The notes under the pieces were generated by a model, which saw nothing but the letters and a program-made list of their open reading frames with translations, made no database searches and had not been told where the DNA came from. The translations under genes and the position numbers were made by a program. A stretch of 64,000 bases of DNA. It comes from Bog-473 sp963707835 (GTDB lineage: Bacteria > Actinomycetota > Acidimicrobiia > Acidimicrobiales > RAAP-2). Positions within the stretch are counted from its first letter, which is position 1. Each line of letters begins with the position of its first letter. The stretch spans positions 558,001-622,000 of the forward strand of contig CAVPRI010000001.1 of the NCBI GenBank assembly GCA_963707835.1, given 5' to 3'. Shown here one piece after another: positions 54,190 to 63,071 of the stretch.

Positions 54190-55047
54190 GTGGCAGGACG
54201 CATGGAGGGCAAGGTGGCGCTGGTCACAGGTGCGGCGCGGGGACAGGGGAGGAGCCACGCCATCCGGCTGGCCCAGGAGGGTGCCGACATCATCGCCGTC
54301 GACATCTGCGCCCAGATCCCCTCGGTCCTGTACCCGATGTCGACCCCCGAGGACCTGGTCGAGACCGAGAAGGCCGTGCTCGGGCTCGGGCGGCGCATCC
54401 ACGCCGCGCAGGCCGACGTGCGCGACCGGGAGGGCCTGCGTGCCGCGGTCGAGGCCGGCATCGCCGAGCTCGGCCATCTCGACACGGTGGTCGCCAACGC
54501 GGGCATGATGCCGCTGGCGGTGGGCGACCCCGACCCCATGGACTTCGTCGACGTCACCGACGTCTGCTTCGTGGGTGTGCTGAACACCATCGCCGTGGCC
54601 ATCCCGCACCTGCCCGAGAGCTCCTCCATCGTGGTCACCGGTTCCCTGGCGGCCAAGGTGGCGGGCGCCACCAGCAACCCGACCATGGGGCCGGGGGGCG
54701 ACGGCTACGGCTGGGCCAAGCAGCACCTGGCGGGGATCGTCGAGCGCTACGCTCTCCACCTCGCCCCGCGCTCGATCCGGGTCAACGTGGTCCACCCGAC
54801 GAACTGCGACACGCACATGTTGCACAACGACGGGCTGTACAAGTGCTTCCGACCCGACCTCGAGAACCCGACCCGCGAGGACGTCGAGTCGGTCTTCTAC
54901 TCCATGACCGCCATGCCGATCCCGTTCATCGAGCCGATCGACATCTCCAACGCGGTGCTCTACTTCGCCTCGGACGAGTCGCGCTACGTGACCGGCCAGG
55001 AGATCTTCGTCGACGCGGGGACCTTCTTGAAGATGCAGTCCCACTAG
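54190..55047 (+). CDS. Mycofactocin-coupled SDR
   Basis: A 285-residue SDR starting at GTG 54190 (AAAGGGG upstream). The long insert after the second strand, IIAVDICAQIPSVLYPMSTPEDLVETEKAVLGLGRRIHAAQADVRD, is the mark of the mycofactocin-dependent subgroup (TIGR03971-like), in which the NAD stays bound and the redox peptide mycofactocin reoxidises it. The active site is Ser in VVTGSLAAK and Tyr-Lys in GYGWAKQHLAG. SRYVTGQEIFVDAGTFLKMQSH closes the protein. It likely oxidises a secondary alcohol. The mft genes are not in the window. Confidence 0.9.
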   Translation: MAGRMEGKVALVTGAARGQGRSHAIRLAQEGADIIAVDICAQIPSVLYPMSTPEDLVETEKAVLGLGRRIHAAQADVRDREGLRAAVEAGIAELGHLDTVVANAGMMPLAVGDPDPMDFVDVTDVCFVGVLNTIAVAIPHLPESSSIVVTGSLAAKVAGATSNPTMGPGGDGYGWAKQHLAGIVERYALHLAPRSIRVNVVHPTNCDTHMLHNDGLYKCFRPDLENPTREDVESVFYSMTAMPIPFIEPIDISNAVLYFASDESRYVTGQEIFVDAGTFLKMQSH

Positions 55048-55052
55048 GGGCC

Positions 55053-55080
55053 GCGGGAGCTCCGTCGTGGGAGCTCCCGC
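55053..55080. terminator. Strong hairpin between convergent genes
   Basis: GCGGGAGCTCC (55053-55063) and GGAGCTCCCGC (55070-55080) form a perfect 11-bp stem with a 6-base loop, lying between the stops of the SDR gene (55047) and the converging SGNH hydrolase gene (55094). There is no T-tract. Confidence 0.7.
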
Positions 55081-55093
55081 TCATCGGGAAGCC

Positions 55094-55981
55094 TCAGCGC
55101 GCCGTGGCATCGAAGCGCGCCACGATCAGCTTCCCGATGAGCGTGTAGCCCGCCGATCTGGCGTGGATGTCCCCCCTGGTGCAGAACCAGGTGAGCGTGC
55201 ACACCAGCGCCACGGAGTCCGGGATGGTGCCGAACGTGGCCGTGTGCACGGTCTGGCTGAGGGGCCTGTACGCGCCGGTGGCGCGGGTCACGTCGACCAG
55301 GTAGCCGTTCGCCGACGCGTAGGCGGCGGCCAGGGCGGGGTTGATGAGGGTCTTGAACGCCGTCACCGACACGGTGGCCAGGCTCACCGTCGCCGCGCTG
55401 GGCGGGTTGCTCGGGAACACGTAGCTGCCCAGGATCACGTCGGGGTAGGTGAGCCCCAGGATGGGGACGTTCGGGCCGGCCGCGGCGCGCAGGTCGCCGG
55501 CCAGCGTGGTGACGTCGGTCTTGATGCCGGCGGTCGCCGCGGCCAGGCAGCTGAGCGGGTTGGCCTCGGTGGCGCAGCCGGTCACGTCGTTGCCCCCGAT
55601 GGAGACGGTCACGAGCCCGATGTGGCCCTGGTGCGCGGCGAGGAAGGCCTGGGCCGCGGCGACCTGGGTCTGCGTGGGGTAGGCCATGGCTCCCGCCGTG
55701 TGGGGCAGGACGTCGGGGCAGCCGAGGGTGTCGAGGATGGAGGTGGTGGTGGCCCCGCCGCAGCCGAAGTTGGCCAGCGTGAGGCGCGTCCGCCTGGCCA
55801 CGTAGGCGGCGTAACCGGGGGTGGCCCCCCGCCCCGGCTGATAGCCCACGGCGTACGAGTCACCCAGCGAGACGTAGTAGGTGGTCCCGTGCCGCGCCGT
55901 GGCCGCACCAGCACTCGTCCCGGAGAGGGCCGCCGCGCCGAGGAGCGCCAGCACCGCCGTGGCGAGAAGTCCTCTGCGCAC
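55094..55981 (-). CDS. Secreted SGNH/GDSL hydrolase
   Basis: GTG 55981 gives 295 residues with a signal peptide: two Arg, then LLATAVLALLGAAALSGTSAGA with likely cleavage around residue 26. Block I is YVSLGDSYAVGYQ (nucleophile Ser), block II is NFGCGGATTTSIL, block III is VSIGGNDVTGC and block V is GDIHARSAGY (Asp and His). Several Cys (FGCGG, LGCPD, TGCATEANPLSCL, LVCTLTWFC) may form disulfides, as in actinobacterial secreted lipases such as the SCO1725 type. It probably hydrolyses esters outside the cell. The gene stands between a terminator and the divergent SDR gene at 56070. Confidence 0.9.
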   Translation of the reverse strand: MRRGLLATAVLALLGAAALSGTSAGAATARHGTTYYVSLGDSYAVGYQPGRGATPGYAAYVARRTRLTLANFGCGGATTTSILDTLGCPDVLPHTAGAMAYPTQTQVAAAQAFLAAHQGHIGLVTVSIGGNDVTGCATEANPLSCLAAATAGIKTDVTTLAGDLRAAAGPNVPILGLTYPDVILGSYVFPSNPPSAATVSLATVSVTAFKTLINPALAAAYASANGYLVDVTRATGAYRPLSQTVHTATFGTIPDSVALVCTLTWFCTRGDIHARSAGYTLIGKLIVARFDATAR

Positions 55982-56069
55982 GGCACCATCCTGGCGCACC
56001 CCAGGGGACTGCCGGATGTCGCGGCCTGCTGTGGTTGACTCTGCGGCAGGGTCACCAGGGAAGGTGAAG

Positions 56070-56897
56070 GTGGGGGACGACGTGCCGGGAGACGATGTGG
56101 CGGGAGGCGACGGGGCGACGCAAGGTGCACCCGGCCGGCTGGCGGGACGGGTCGCCGTGGTGACCGGCGGGGCCTCGGGCATCGGTCGGGCCACCGTGCT
56201 GGCGCTGGCCGCCGAGGGGGCGTCCGTGGCCGTGGTCGACCGCGACGGCGAGGGTGCGACACTGGTGGCGGACGAGGTGGCGGGCTCCACTGGCACCGGG
56301 GTCCGGGCCGAGGCGTTCGTGGCGGACCTGGCCGACCTCGAGGCGCTCGGCGCCGTGCCCGAGGATGTGCTCGCCGCCTTCGGTCGCGTCGACATCCTGG
56401 TGAACTCGGCCGGGATGAGCGGCGCCCCCCACAGCGCGCTGGACTTCTCGGACGCCGTGTTCGAGGCGGTGATGGCGGTGAACCTGCGGGCACCGTTCTT
56501 CCTCATCCGTGCTTTCGGCACCCACATGGCCGAGCGCGGCGGTGGTGGCAAGATCGTGAACGTGAGCTCGAGTGCGGCGTTCCGGGCGACCTCGTCGCCG
56601 GCCATCTACGCGGCGACCAAGGCGGGCATCAACGGCCTGACCCGGGCGGCTGCGGCCGACCTCGGCCGCCACGACGTCAACGTGAACGCGGTGGCGCCCG
56701 GGTTGACCAGGACGCCCATGGTGGCGCCCGACGACGAGACGTTCATGCGCACGTTCACGTCGGCCCCGCTGGGGAACCTGCTCGGGCGGCCCTCGGAGGC
56801 CGAGGACGTGGCCAACGTGATCGTCTTCTTGTGCCTGCCCGAGAGCCGTCAGATCACCGGACAGGTCGTGAACACGAGTGCCGGATTGGTGGTGTGA
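56070..56897 (+). CDS. Short-chain dehydrogenase/reductase
   Basis: About 275 residues if it starts at GTG 56070 (GGAAGG 7 bases before); the frame is open much further upstream but antisense to the SGNH signal peptide. The core has VAVVTGGASGIGRATVLALAAEGASVAVVDRD, ILVNSAGMSGAP, Ser in VNVSSSAAF, Tyr-Lys in IYAATKAGINGLTRAAAADLGRHDVNVNAVAPG and QITGQVVNTSAGLVV, where the usual DGG is NTSAG. The D in VVDRD favours NAD(H). Its stop is one base before the ATG of the next gene. Confidence 0.88.
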   Translation: MGDDVPGDDVAGGDGATQGAPGRLAGRVAVVTGGASGIGRATVLALAAEGASVAVVDRDGEGATLVADEVAGSTGTGVRAEAFVADLADLEALGAVPEDVLAAFGRVDILVNSAGMSGAPHSALDFSDAVFEAVMAVNLRAPFFLIRAFGTHMAERGGGGKIVNVSSSAAFRATSSPAIYAATKAGINGLTRAAAADLGRHDVNVNAVAPGLTRTPMVAPDDETFMRTFTSAPLGNLLGRPSEAEDVANVIVFLCLPESRQITGQVVNTSAGLVV

Positions 56898-56898
56898 G

Positions 56899-57240
56899 AT
56901 GACGATGCCGGACGACGAGCTCGAGGGTGCGGCCCGGGTACGCGAGGTCTTCGCCCGCGTGCACGCCGGCGATTCCGGCGTGGCGGACCTGTACGCCGAG
57001 GACGGCTACATCCTGGTGGCCGGCCAACGCGTGGAGGGCCGCGAAGCCATCCGGGCCTTCTACGCCGGCACCATCGAGCGCATCCACCCCAAGCCGAGGG
57101 TGCTCACCGTGATGGAGTCCCCGCCGCACTACGCCGTGCTGGTCGAGGTGCCGACCTCGCAGGGGCACCAGCGCGCCCTCGACCTCTTCGAGGTGGGCGA
57201 CGACGGCATCCACTGGCTCGAGATCTACGCGCGCCCCTGA
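56899..57240 (+). CDS. SnoaL-like/NTF2-fold protein
   Basis: A 113-residue protein starting at ATG 56899, one base after the SDR stop, so both are coupled. It has REVFARVHAGDSGVADLYAEDGYILVAGQRVEGREAIRAFYAGTIERIHPKP near residues 16-66 and LFEVGDDGIHWLEIYARP at the end, a single SnoaL fold. The function is probably tied to the SDR. Its 3' end overlaps the converging signalling gene by 16 bases. Confidence 0.8.
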   Translation: MTMPDDELEGAARVREVFARVHAGDSGVADLYAEDGYILVAGQRVEGREAIRAFYAGTIERIHPKPRVLTVMESPPHYAVLVEVPTSQGHQRALDLFEVGDDGIHWLEIYARP

Positions 57241-59705
57241 GGGTCGAGGGAGCTCGCCGCCACCAACCGGCCGGTCTGCTCGGCGTCGAGGGGGTGACCG
57301 AGGTGGTATCCCTGGGCCAGGCCACAGCCCAGGCCGCGCAACGCCTCGGCCTGCTCGGCGTTCTCGACGCCCTCGGCGATGGTGGCGTACCCGAGTGTCC
57401 GGGCCAGCTGGATCATGGCCGCGGCGAGGCTCCGCCCGTCGTCGCCCCGCACGAGGGTCCCGACGAAGGACCGGTCGATCTTGACGATGTCGACCTGGAG
57501 ACGGTCGAGGTGGGAGAAGGAGGAGTACCCGGTCCCGAAGTCGTCGAGCGCGATGCGCACGCCCATCGAGCGCAGCTCGGACAGGTTGCGCAAGGTGGCG
57601 TCGTTGTCGGTGAGGACCGCGCTCTCGGTGATCTCGAGGATGAGCGACCGGGGATCGAAGTCGCACTCGGTGATGGCCGCGGCGATCCGCGCCCCCAGGG
57701 TCGGCTCGATCAGCTGACCGGCCGAGAGGTTGATGCTCATCACCAGGCGCTCGGACCCCGGGTGCTCTTGGTGCCAGCGACGCGCCTGGCGGCACGCCGT
57801 GCGCAGGACGGAGAGGTCGATCTCGCTGATGATGCCGAGCCTCTCGGCGATCGGGACGAACAGGCGCGGGTCGACCAGGCCGCCCCGGGGATGCGGCCAG
57901 CGCACGAGCGCCTCGAACCCCACCGGGCGTCGCGTGGCCAGGTCGACGATGGGCTGGTAGTGGGCGATCAGCGAGCCCTGCTCGATGGCGTCGCGCAGCT
58001 CCTCCTCGAGCTCCACGCGGGCGACCACCAGGGCGTGCATCTCCTGGCGGTAGACCTCGTAGCGGTCCTTGCCCAGCTCCTTGGCCTGGTACATGGCGAT
58101 GTCGGCGTTGCGCAGCAGCTGGTCGCTCGTGATGCCCGGATCGTCGTAGGCGATGCCGATGCTGGCCGCCGCGCTGACCGACTTGGTGCCCAGCTCGATG
58201 GGGGGGCGCAGCGTGTCGAGGATGCGACGGGCCACCGCGGTGATGTCGTCGCGCGTTGCCACGTCCTCGATCAGCACGGCGAACTCGTCACCGCCGAGCC
58301 GCGCCGCGGTGTCGAGAGGGCGCAGGCACTCCACCAGCGTGGAGGCCACCCGCTTGAGCAGCAGGTCACCCTCCCCGTGACCCAAGGAGTCGTTGACCAT
58401 CTTGAAGTCGTCGAGGTCGATGAACAGCACGGCCAGGTGTGAGCCGGTCTGCTTGATGCGGGCCAGGGCGTGCTCGAGCCGGTCCTGGAAGAGCGCCTTG
58501 TTGGCCAATCCGGTGAGGGAGTCGTGGAAGGCCTGGTAGGTCAGCTCGACCTCGAGGCGGGCGCGCTCGGTGACGTCGCGGTGGCTGAGCACCCGGCCCA
58601 CGACCTTGCCGTGCACGCGCTGGGGCCTCGCGAGCCGCTCCACCACGCGCCCGTCCTTGAACTCGAGGATGTCGAGGCTCTCGGTCTCGGGCGCCTCCAG
58701 GAGCTTGGTCTCGAGCGCGGTGAAACTGTCGGGGAACGAGAGCTGGTCGAGCGCGAAGTTCAGGCTCGATGCCGAAGCGCCGATGCTGACGGCGTCCTCG
58801 GGGATCTGCCAGATCTGGGCGAAGCGGCGGTTGCAGCCGGTGATGATGCCCTCGCTGCTGACCACCAGGATCCCGTCGGCCGTGGAGTCCAAGGTGGCCG
58901 TCAGCATGGAGAGGGTCCGGGTCAGGTCGCGCTCGGCGCGCACCTGGGACGAGGCGTCGTGCGCCGAGATGACGTAGCCCTCCACCGTGGGGTCGTCGAG
59001 GAGATCCACGATGCTCAGCTCGAAGGGGACCGGGTCACCACCGTCGTGGCGGAGCAGCTCCACCCGGGCTCGTACCGGGTGTGCCGAGGCGGCATGGTGC
59101 GAGGCCGCCGAGAGCGCGGTGGCCATGCGCACCCGGTCGGCTTCCGCCACGATCTCGACCAGGGGCCGGTGCTCGAGCAGCTCGGGATCGTGTCCGAGCA
59201 GCCGGGTGATGGCGCCGGAGACCGACTCGATGGTGCCCAGGGGCGACACGAGCATGATCACCGAGCCGGCGTTGTGGACCAGCGAGCGGAACCGCGCCTC
59301 GCGGCCGGTCGCCAGCTCGAAGCGCCGCCGATCGGTCAGGTCGCGCAGGCACAGCAGGACCACCTGCTCGCCCGTCCAGCGCACGGTGGTGCCGATGATC
59401 TCCACCAGCCGCCAGCCCCCGGGCGTCTTGACCCGGATCTCGATGGTGGTGCCGACGTCCTTGTCCTGGATGCTGGCCAGCGAGCGGAAGACCAGCTCGT
59501 GGTCGTCGGGGTGCACCATGGCCAGGCTGGACCGCCCGACCCAGTCCTCGAGCTTGACGCGGAACAGGCGCTCGGCCGCCCGGTTGCCCCAGGCGACCTC
59601 GCCGGTCGACCCCACCATGACGATGGGGTCCGGGAGGCGGACGAAGGCGTCGGCCAGGAGGGAGACGTTGCCGTCGGAGCCGGGCCGCGGAGAGCTCGAG
59701 GTCAT
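57225..59705 (-). CDS. Cyclic di-GMP protein: PAS-PAS-PAS-GGDEF-EAL
   Basis: ATG 59705 gives 826 residues; upstream starts (59822, 59834) are possible but add low-complexity sequence. Three PAS-like sensor regions lie at about 15-125 (LPDPIVMVGSTGEVAWGNRAAERLF), 135-265 (NAGSVIMLVSPLGTIESVSGAITRLLGHDPE) and 275-395 (STADGILVVSSEGIITGCNRRFAQIW). GGDEF follows (DSLTGLANKALFQDRL, DLDDFKMVNDSLGHGEGD and RLGGDEFAVL, intact), then EAL (GFEALVRWPHP, INLSAGQL, ILEITES, ALDDFGTGYSSFSHL, VDIVKIDRSFV, IAEGVEN, intact). Both cyclic di-GMP synthesis and breakdown are therefore possible. No membrane helix is seen. Confidence 0.95.
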   Translation of the reverse strand: MTSSSPRPGSDGNVSLLADAFVRLPDPIVMVGSTGEVAWGNRAAERLFRVKLEDWVGRSSLAMVHPDDHELVFRSLASIQDKDVGTTIEIRVKTPGGWRLVEIIGTTVRWTGEQVVLLCLRDLTDRRRFELATGREARFRSLVHNAGSVIMLVSPLGTIESVSGAITRLLGHDPELLEHRPLVEIVAEADRVRMATALSAASHHAASAHPVRARVELLRHDGGDPVPFELSIVDLLDDPTVEGYVISAHDASSQVRAERDLTRTLSMLTATLDSTADGILVVSSEGIITGCNRRFAQIWQIPEDAVSIGASASSLNFALDQLSFPDSFTALETKLLEAPETESLDILEFKDGRVVERLARPQRVHGKVVGRVLSHRDVTERARLEVELTYQAFHDSLTGLANKALFQDRLEHALARIKQTGSHLAVLFIDLDDFKMVNDSLGHGEGDLLLKRVASTLVECLRPLDTAARLGGDEFAVLIEDVATRDDITAVARRILDTLRPPIELGTKSVSAAASIGIAYDDPGITSDQLLRNADIAMYQAKELGKDRYEVYRQEMHALVVARVELEEELRDAIEQGSLIAHYQPIVDLATRRPVGFEALVRWPHPRGGLVDPRLFVPIAERLGIISEIDLSVLRTACRQARRWHQEHPGSERLVMSINLSAGQLIEPTLGARIAAAITECDFDPRSLILEITESAVLTDNDATLRNLSELRSMGVRIALDDFGTGYSSFSHLDRLQVDIVKIDRSFVGTLVRGDDGRSLAAAMIQLARTLGYATIAEGVENAEQAEALRGLGCGLAQGYHLGHPLDAEQTGRLVAASSLDPQGRA

Positions 59706-59903
59706 CGTCACGCGCTCGCCGTCTCGCCGACCCGGTGCCTCCTCAACCAAGCTCTCGTCACCTCCGGCTCCGGGTCCGCGCCGATGCGGCTCATGTGTGT
59801 CATCGGACGATAGACGCGCCATGACGGTTGCCACTCGGTTGCAGAGGGCCGGGTTCCGACCCCGGGGGGGCGCACCGGACCGGCTGCCGGGGGTGGCGGG
59901 GGA

Positions 59904-61187
59904 TCAGCGTGGACCCACCCGGCGCAGGGTCCGGGTGCCCAGCACCGGTCCGGCCAGGTGCTCGGGTCGCTCGGGGTGCAGCCGGGCGGCGTAGGCGCCG
60001 TAGCGGGCGGCCAGGGGCGAGGCGCTCATGCCGTGCAACAGCACGGAGAGGGCCACGGTGAGGGTCACCGCGCCGAGCACGAGCGACGACTGCTCGGGTG
60101 CGAGCGAGTCGACGGCGATCAGCCCGAACACGACCGAGGCCAGGCCGCGGGGACCGAACCAGCCCACGAAGAGCACGGTGGAACGGTCGAGGCCGGCGCC
60201 GGCCAGGGCCAGCGCGACGGGGAGCATGCGCACGACGGTGAGTGCCAGCACGGCGAACACGACGTCGCGCCAGGTGACGTCCTTGAGACCGGGCACGAGC
60301 ATGACGGCCCCGAAGGCGAACCACACCAGGAGCGAGAGCAGGGTGCCGCCCTCCTCGGTGAAGCGCAGCGCGGCCTCGTCGTCATGGTGGTCGACCGCCC
60401 CGAAGGCCATGCCGCCCACGAAGGCGGCGATGAAGCCGTTGACACCGGCCACCAGGGCCACCGAGTAGGCGAACAGGGCCAGGGCCAGGATGGCCAGGGG
60501 CCGAAAGCCCGGGGAGCTCCAGCCGCGGCGCCGCGTGAAGGCGAGCAGGACGGCGCCGACCACGCCCACGCCGACGCCGAGCGCGGCGCCCCCGATCAGG
60601 TCGACCACGGCGGCCGCCACGGTGGGTGCGCCCCGGATGGCCTCGGCCGAGGCGGCGCCAGTGATGAAGAGGTTGACGAACGGGGTGGCGATCCCGTCGT
60701 TGAGGCCGCTCTCCACGTTGATCAGGCGGCGCACGCCCTGGGGCACCCGCTCGTCCCCCATGATGGAGGCTCCCAGCGCTGCATCGGTCGGCGCCACGAT
60801 GGCCCCGATGGCGGCGGCCACCCAGAGGCCGGACCCGCCGAAGAGGAGCGCGGCGGTGGCCGCGCCGGCGGCGATGGTGAGCGGGAGCCCGATCCCGAGC
60901 AGGCGCGCCGGCAGCGCCGCCGAGTTGCGCAGCCGCCGGACGTTGACCCGGGAGGCGTCGGCGAAGAGCACCAGGGCCAGCGTGACCTCGGCCAGCGAGC
61001 GGATGCTCGACGAGTGGAGCGCCACGTGCACGATGGCGGTGGGGCCGTGGGTGACCACCAGGCCGAGCACCACGAAGGCGATGGGGGCCGACACGTCCCA
61101 GCGTTCGAGGCGCGCCGAGACGAGCCCCCAGAGCACGATGCAGGCGGAGACGACGGCGAGGGCTTCGATGTTGAGGTCGTGGCTCAC
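59904..61187 (-). CDS. CPA1-type Na+/H+ antiporter
   Basis: A 427-residue membrane protein with about 12 hydrophobic helices. The ion-binding motifs are AIGAIVAPTDAALGASIMGDERVP and RRLINVESGLNDGIATPFVNLFI (the N-D pair of NhaP/NHE proteins), and a later conserved segment is LFVGWFGPRGLASVVFGLIAVD. It exchanges a cation for protons across the membrane. It is divergent from the SHOCT gene at 61297 (109-bp gap). The 59706-59903 gap to the signalling gene has no clear gene. Confidence 0.93.
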   Translation of the reverse strand: MSHDLNIEALAVVSACIVLWGLVSARLERWDVSAPIAFVVLGLVVTHGPTAIVHVALHSSSIRSLAEVTLALVLFADASRVNVRRLRNSAALPARLLGIGLPLTIAAGAATAALLFGGSGLWVAAAIGAIVAPTDAALGASIMGDERVPQGVRRLINVESGLNDGIATPFVNLFITGAASAEAIRGAPTVAAAVVDLIGGAALGVGVGVVGAVLLAFTRRRGWSSPGFRPLAILALALFAYSVALVAGVNGFIAAFVGGMAFGAVDHHDDEAALRFTEEGGTLLSLLVWFAFGAVMLVPGLKDVTWRDVVFAVLALTVVRMLPVALALAGAGLDRSTVLFVGWFGPRGLASVVFGLIAVDSLAPEQSSLVLGAVTLTVALSVLLHGMSASPLAARYGAYAARLHPERPEHLAGPVLGTRTLRRVGPR

Positions 61188-61296
61188 GGGCGCTTTCGTT
61201 GGCTCATCCCAGCATGCATCCTGGTAGACGGGCTAAACATGGACGCTGCAGAGGGCGGGTGCTCGCCCACCACCAACCAACAAGGAGACTCCCCAC

Positions 61297-61698
61297 ATGC
61301 TTGGGACCAGCTATCCGATACTCGATGCATTCTTGACGATGCTCTACTTCTTCCTGTTCATCATCTGGATCTGGTTGCTGATCATGGTGTTCATGGACAT
61401 CTTCCGCAGCCACGACATGGGCGGCGTGGCCAAGGCGCTGTGGGTCATCTTCATCATCATCCTGCCCTTCCTGGGTGTCTTCGTGTACCTGATCGCCCGC
61501 GGCGGCAAGATGCACGAGCGGGCGGCCCAGCAGGCAGCCCAGCAGCAGAAGGCGTTCGACCAGTACGTGCGCCAGACGGCGGGTGCCTCGGGCGACACCA
61601 CCGCCGATCAGCTCTCCAAGCTGGCCGACCTCAAGACCAAGGGCGTCCTGAGCGACGCCGAGTTCGAGGCGGAGAAGGCCAAGATCCTGGCCAGCTGA
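61297..61698 (+). CDS. PLDc_N/SHOCT-domain membrane protein
   Basis: A 133-residue protein starting at ATG 61297 with AAGGAG upstream. Two membrane helices come first (MLYFFLFIIWIWLLIMVFMDIF and ALWVIFIIILPFLGVFVYLIARG), with the PLDc_N pattern of a short loop between them, then a coiled Gln/Ala-rich linker and a SHOCT domain (DQLSKLADLKTKGVLSDAEFEAEKAKIL) at the C-terminus. SHOCT domains are oligomerisation modules of unknown role. The gene may share a transcript with the flippase-like gene, but a very strong inverted repeat lies between. Confidence 0.9.
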   Translation: MLGTSYPILDAFLTMLYFFLFIIWIWLLIMVFMDIFRSHDMGGVAKALWVIFIIILPFLGVFVYLIARGGKMHERAAQQAAQQQKAFDQYVRQTAGASGDTTADQLSKLADLKTKGVLSDAEFEAEKAKILAS

Positions 61699-61716
61699 CG
61701 CGTCACGGTCGGATGA

Positions 61717-61779
61717 CCGTCCTCCGCTCGTCACCACCCGGTCCCTTGTCGCGGGTCTCGTGGTGACGGCGGAGGACGG
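61717..61779. repeat. Twenty-base inverted repeat spanning the flippase start
   Basis: Left arm 61717-61737 and right arm 61760-61779 are perfect complements over 20 bp except for one bulged T in the left arm; the loop is 22 bases. The right arm contains the GTG codons at 61760 and 61763 that could start the next gene. The arms begin with CCGTCCTCCGC and end with its complement. Confidence 0.75.
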
Positions 61780-62923
61780 CCCCGACCGCCTCCCCCCGGA
61801 GAGCCGGCCCGATGCGGCCTCGGACTCCGAACAGATGTCGCAGCGCCTGGCCGATCAGATCGAGCGAGATGTCGCCGCCCCGCTGCCGTGGCGCACCATC
61901 GCCAAGCGGTCGGTCATGGTTGTGGTGGCCGGGATCACCATCTATCTCGTCTTCCCCAGCCTGGCCGAGGTCTTCAGCTCGTTCCCCAAGCTGACCCAGC
62001 TGGACCTGGTGTGGTTCGCCGCCGCCTTCGTGCTCCAAGTGGCCCACTTCGCCTGCACCATCTCCCTCCAGCGCATCGCGCTGCGCACCAAGGCGTGGTA
62101 CTCGGTGGCCACCTCGCAGCTGGCCGGCAACGCCATCAGCCTGATCGTGCCGGGGGGAGCGGCCTTCGGCGCCGCCACCCAGTTCCGCATGCTGGCCGCG
62201 GCGGGCAATGACCCCGCGACCGCCGTGGGCGGCCTCACCGCCTTCTCGCTCCTGGGCATCGGGGGCCTCCTCGCCCTGCCCCTGTTCGTCCTGCCGGCCA
62301 TCCTGGCCGGCACGCCCATCGCCAGCGGCCTGGAGCACGCCGCCCTCCTGGGCCTCGGTGCCTTCGTGCTCTTCGCCGGATTCGGCGCCCTGGTCCTGGT
62401 GGCCGACCGGCCCATGTGCTGGGTCGGACAGGTGGTCCAGGCGCTGCGCAACCGGTTCGCGCGGCACGCGCCCCCGATGACCGGGCTTCCCGACCGGCTG
62501 GTCTTCGAGCGCAATCGCATCCGTGAGGTGCTCGGTGAACGCTGGAAAGCAGCCATGCTGCTGAGCAGCGGCCGGCTGGCGTTCGACTTCGGCACCCTCC
62601 TGGCGTGCATCCGGGCCACCGGTGCCAAGCCCAACCCCTCGCTCGTGCTGCTGGCGTACGCCGTGGCCGGGCTGCTGGCGCTCATGCCGATCACCCCCGG
62701 GGGGCTCGGCATCGTGGAGGCCGGGCTCTCGGCGCTACTCATCCTGGCCGGCGTCCCCGGCGGCGACGCCGTGGTGGCCACCCTGGCCTACCGGATCCTC
62801 TCCTACTGGTTGCCCATGTTCGCCGGCCCGGTGGCCTACGTGCTGTTCCGCGTGCGCTACGGGTCGCCCGGGGCCGCCCGGGGCGGGAACGGGCCCGGGG
62901 GGACCACCCTGGCCGCGGGGTAG
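61760..62923 (+). CDS. UPF0104/lysylphosphatidylglycerol-synthase TM-type flippase-like protein
   Basis: A 387-residue membrane protein; the start is not certain (GTG 61760, GTG 61763 or ATG 61835). About eight helices are seen, including VMVVVAGITIYLVFPSLAEVF, NAISLIVPGGAAFGAATQFRML and the family mark LLALMPITPGGLGIVEAGLSALLILAGV, then LAYRILSYWLPMFAGPVAYVLFRV. The family includes membrane domains of MprF and putative lipid flippases; the exact cargo is unknown. The start lies within the right arm of a 20-bp inverted repeat, which may affect expression. Confidence 0.88.
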   Translation: MVTAEDGPDRLPPESRPDAASDSEQMSQRLADQIERDVAAPLPWRTIAKRSVMVVVAGITIYLVFPSLAEVFSSFPKLTQLDLVWFAAAFVLQVAHFACTISLQRIALRTKAWYSVATSQLAGNAISLIVPGGAAFGAATQFRMLAAAGNDPATAVGGLTAFSLLGIGGLLALPLFVLPAILAGTPIASGLEHAALLGLGAFVLFAGFGALVLVADRPMCWVGQVVQALRNRFARHAPPMTGLPDRLVFERNRIREVLGERWKAAMLLSSGRLAFDFGTLLACIRATGAKPNPSLVLLAYAVAGLLALMPITPGGLGIVEAGLSALLILAGVPGGDAVVATLAYRILSYWLPMFAGPVAYVLFRVRYGSPGAARGGNGPGGTTLAAG

Positions 62924-63071
62924 CGCCCAGTGCCCCGCTCGGCCGGTGCGGGCTGGAAAGGGCCGGTCAAGGCCGGTTTCGGGCCTGCCGATACCCGACG
63001 AGGCGGTTCGCCCGAGACTGGCGACCCAGGCGGAGCCCGGGCGGGGCGAGACACGTTGGAAGGCGATCGGC

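Noticed and set aside
59958..61766. Plus-strand frame of 602 residues
   Set aside because: It is antisense to the Na+/H+ antiporter and has the biased His/Glu/Gly composition of a shadow frame.
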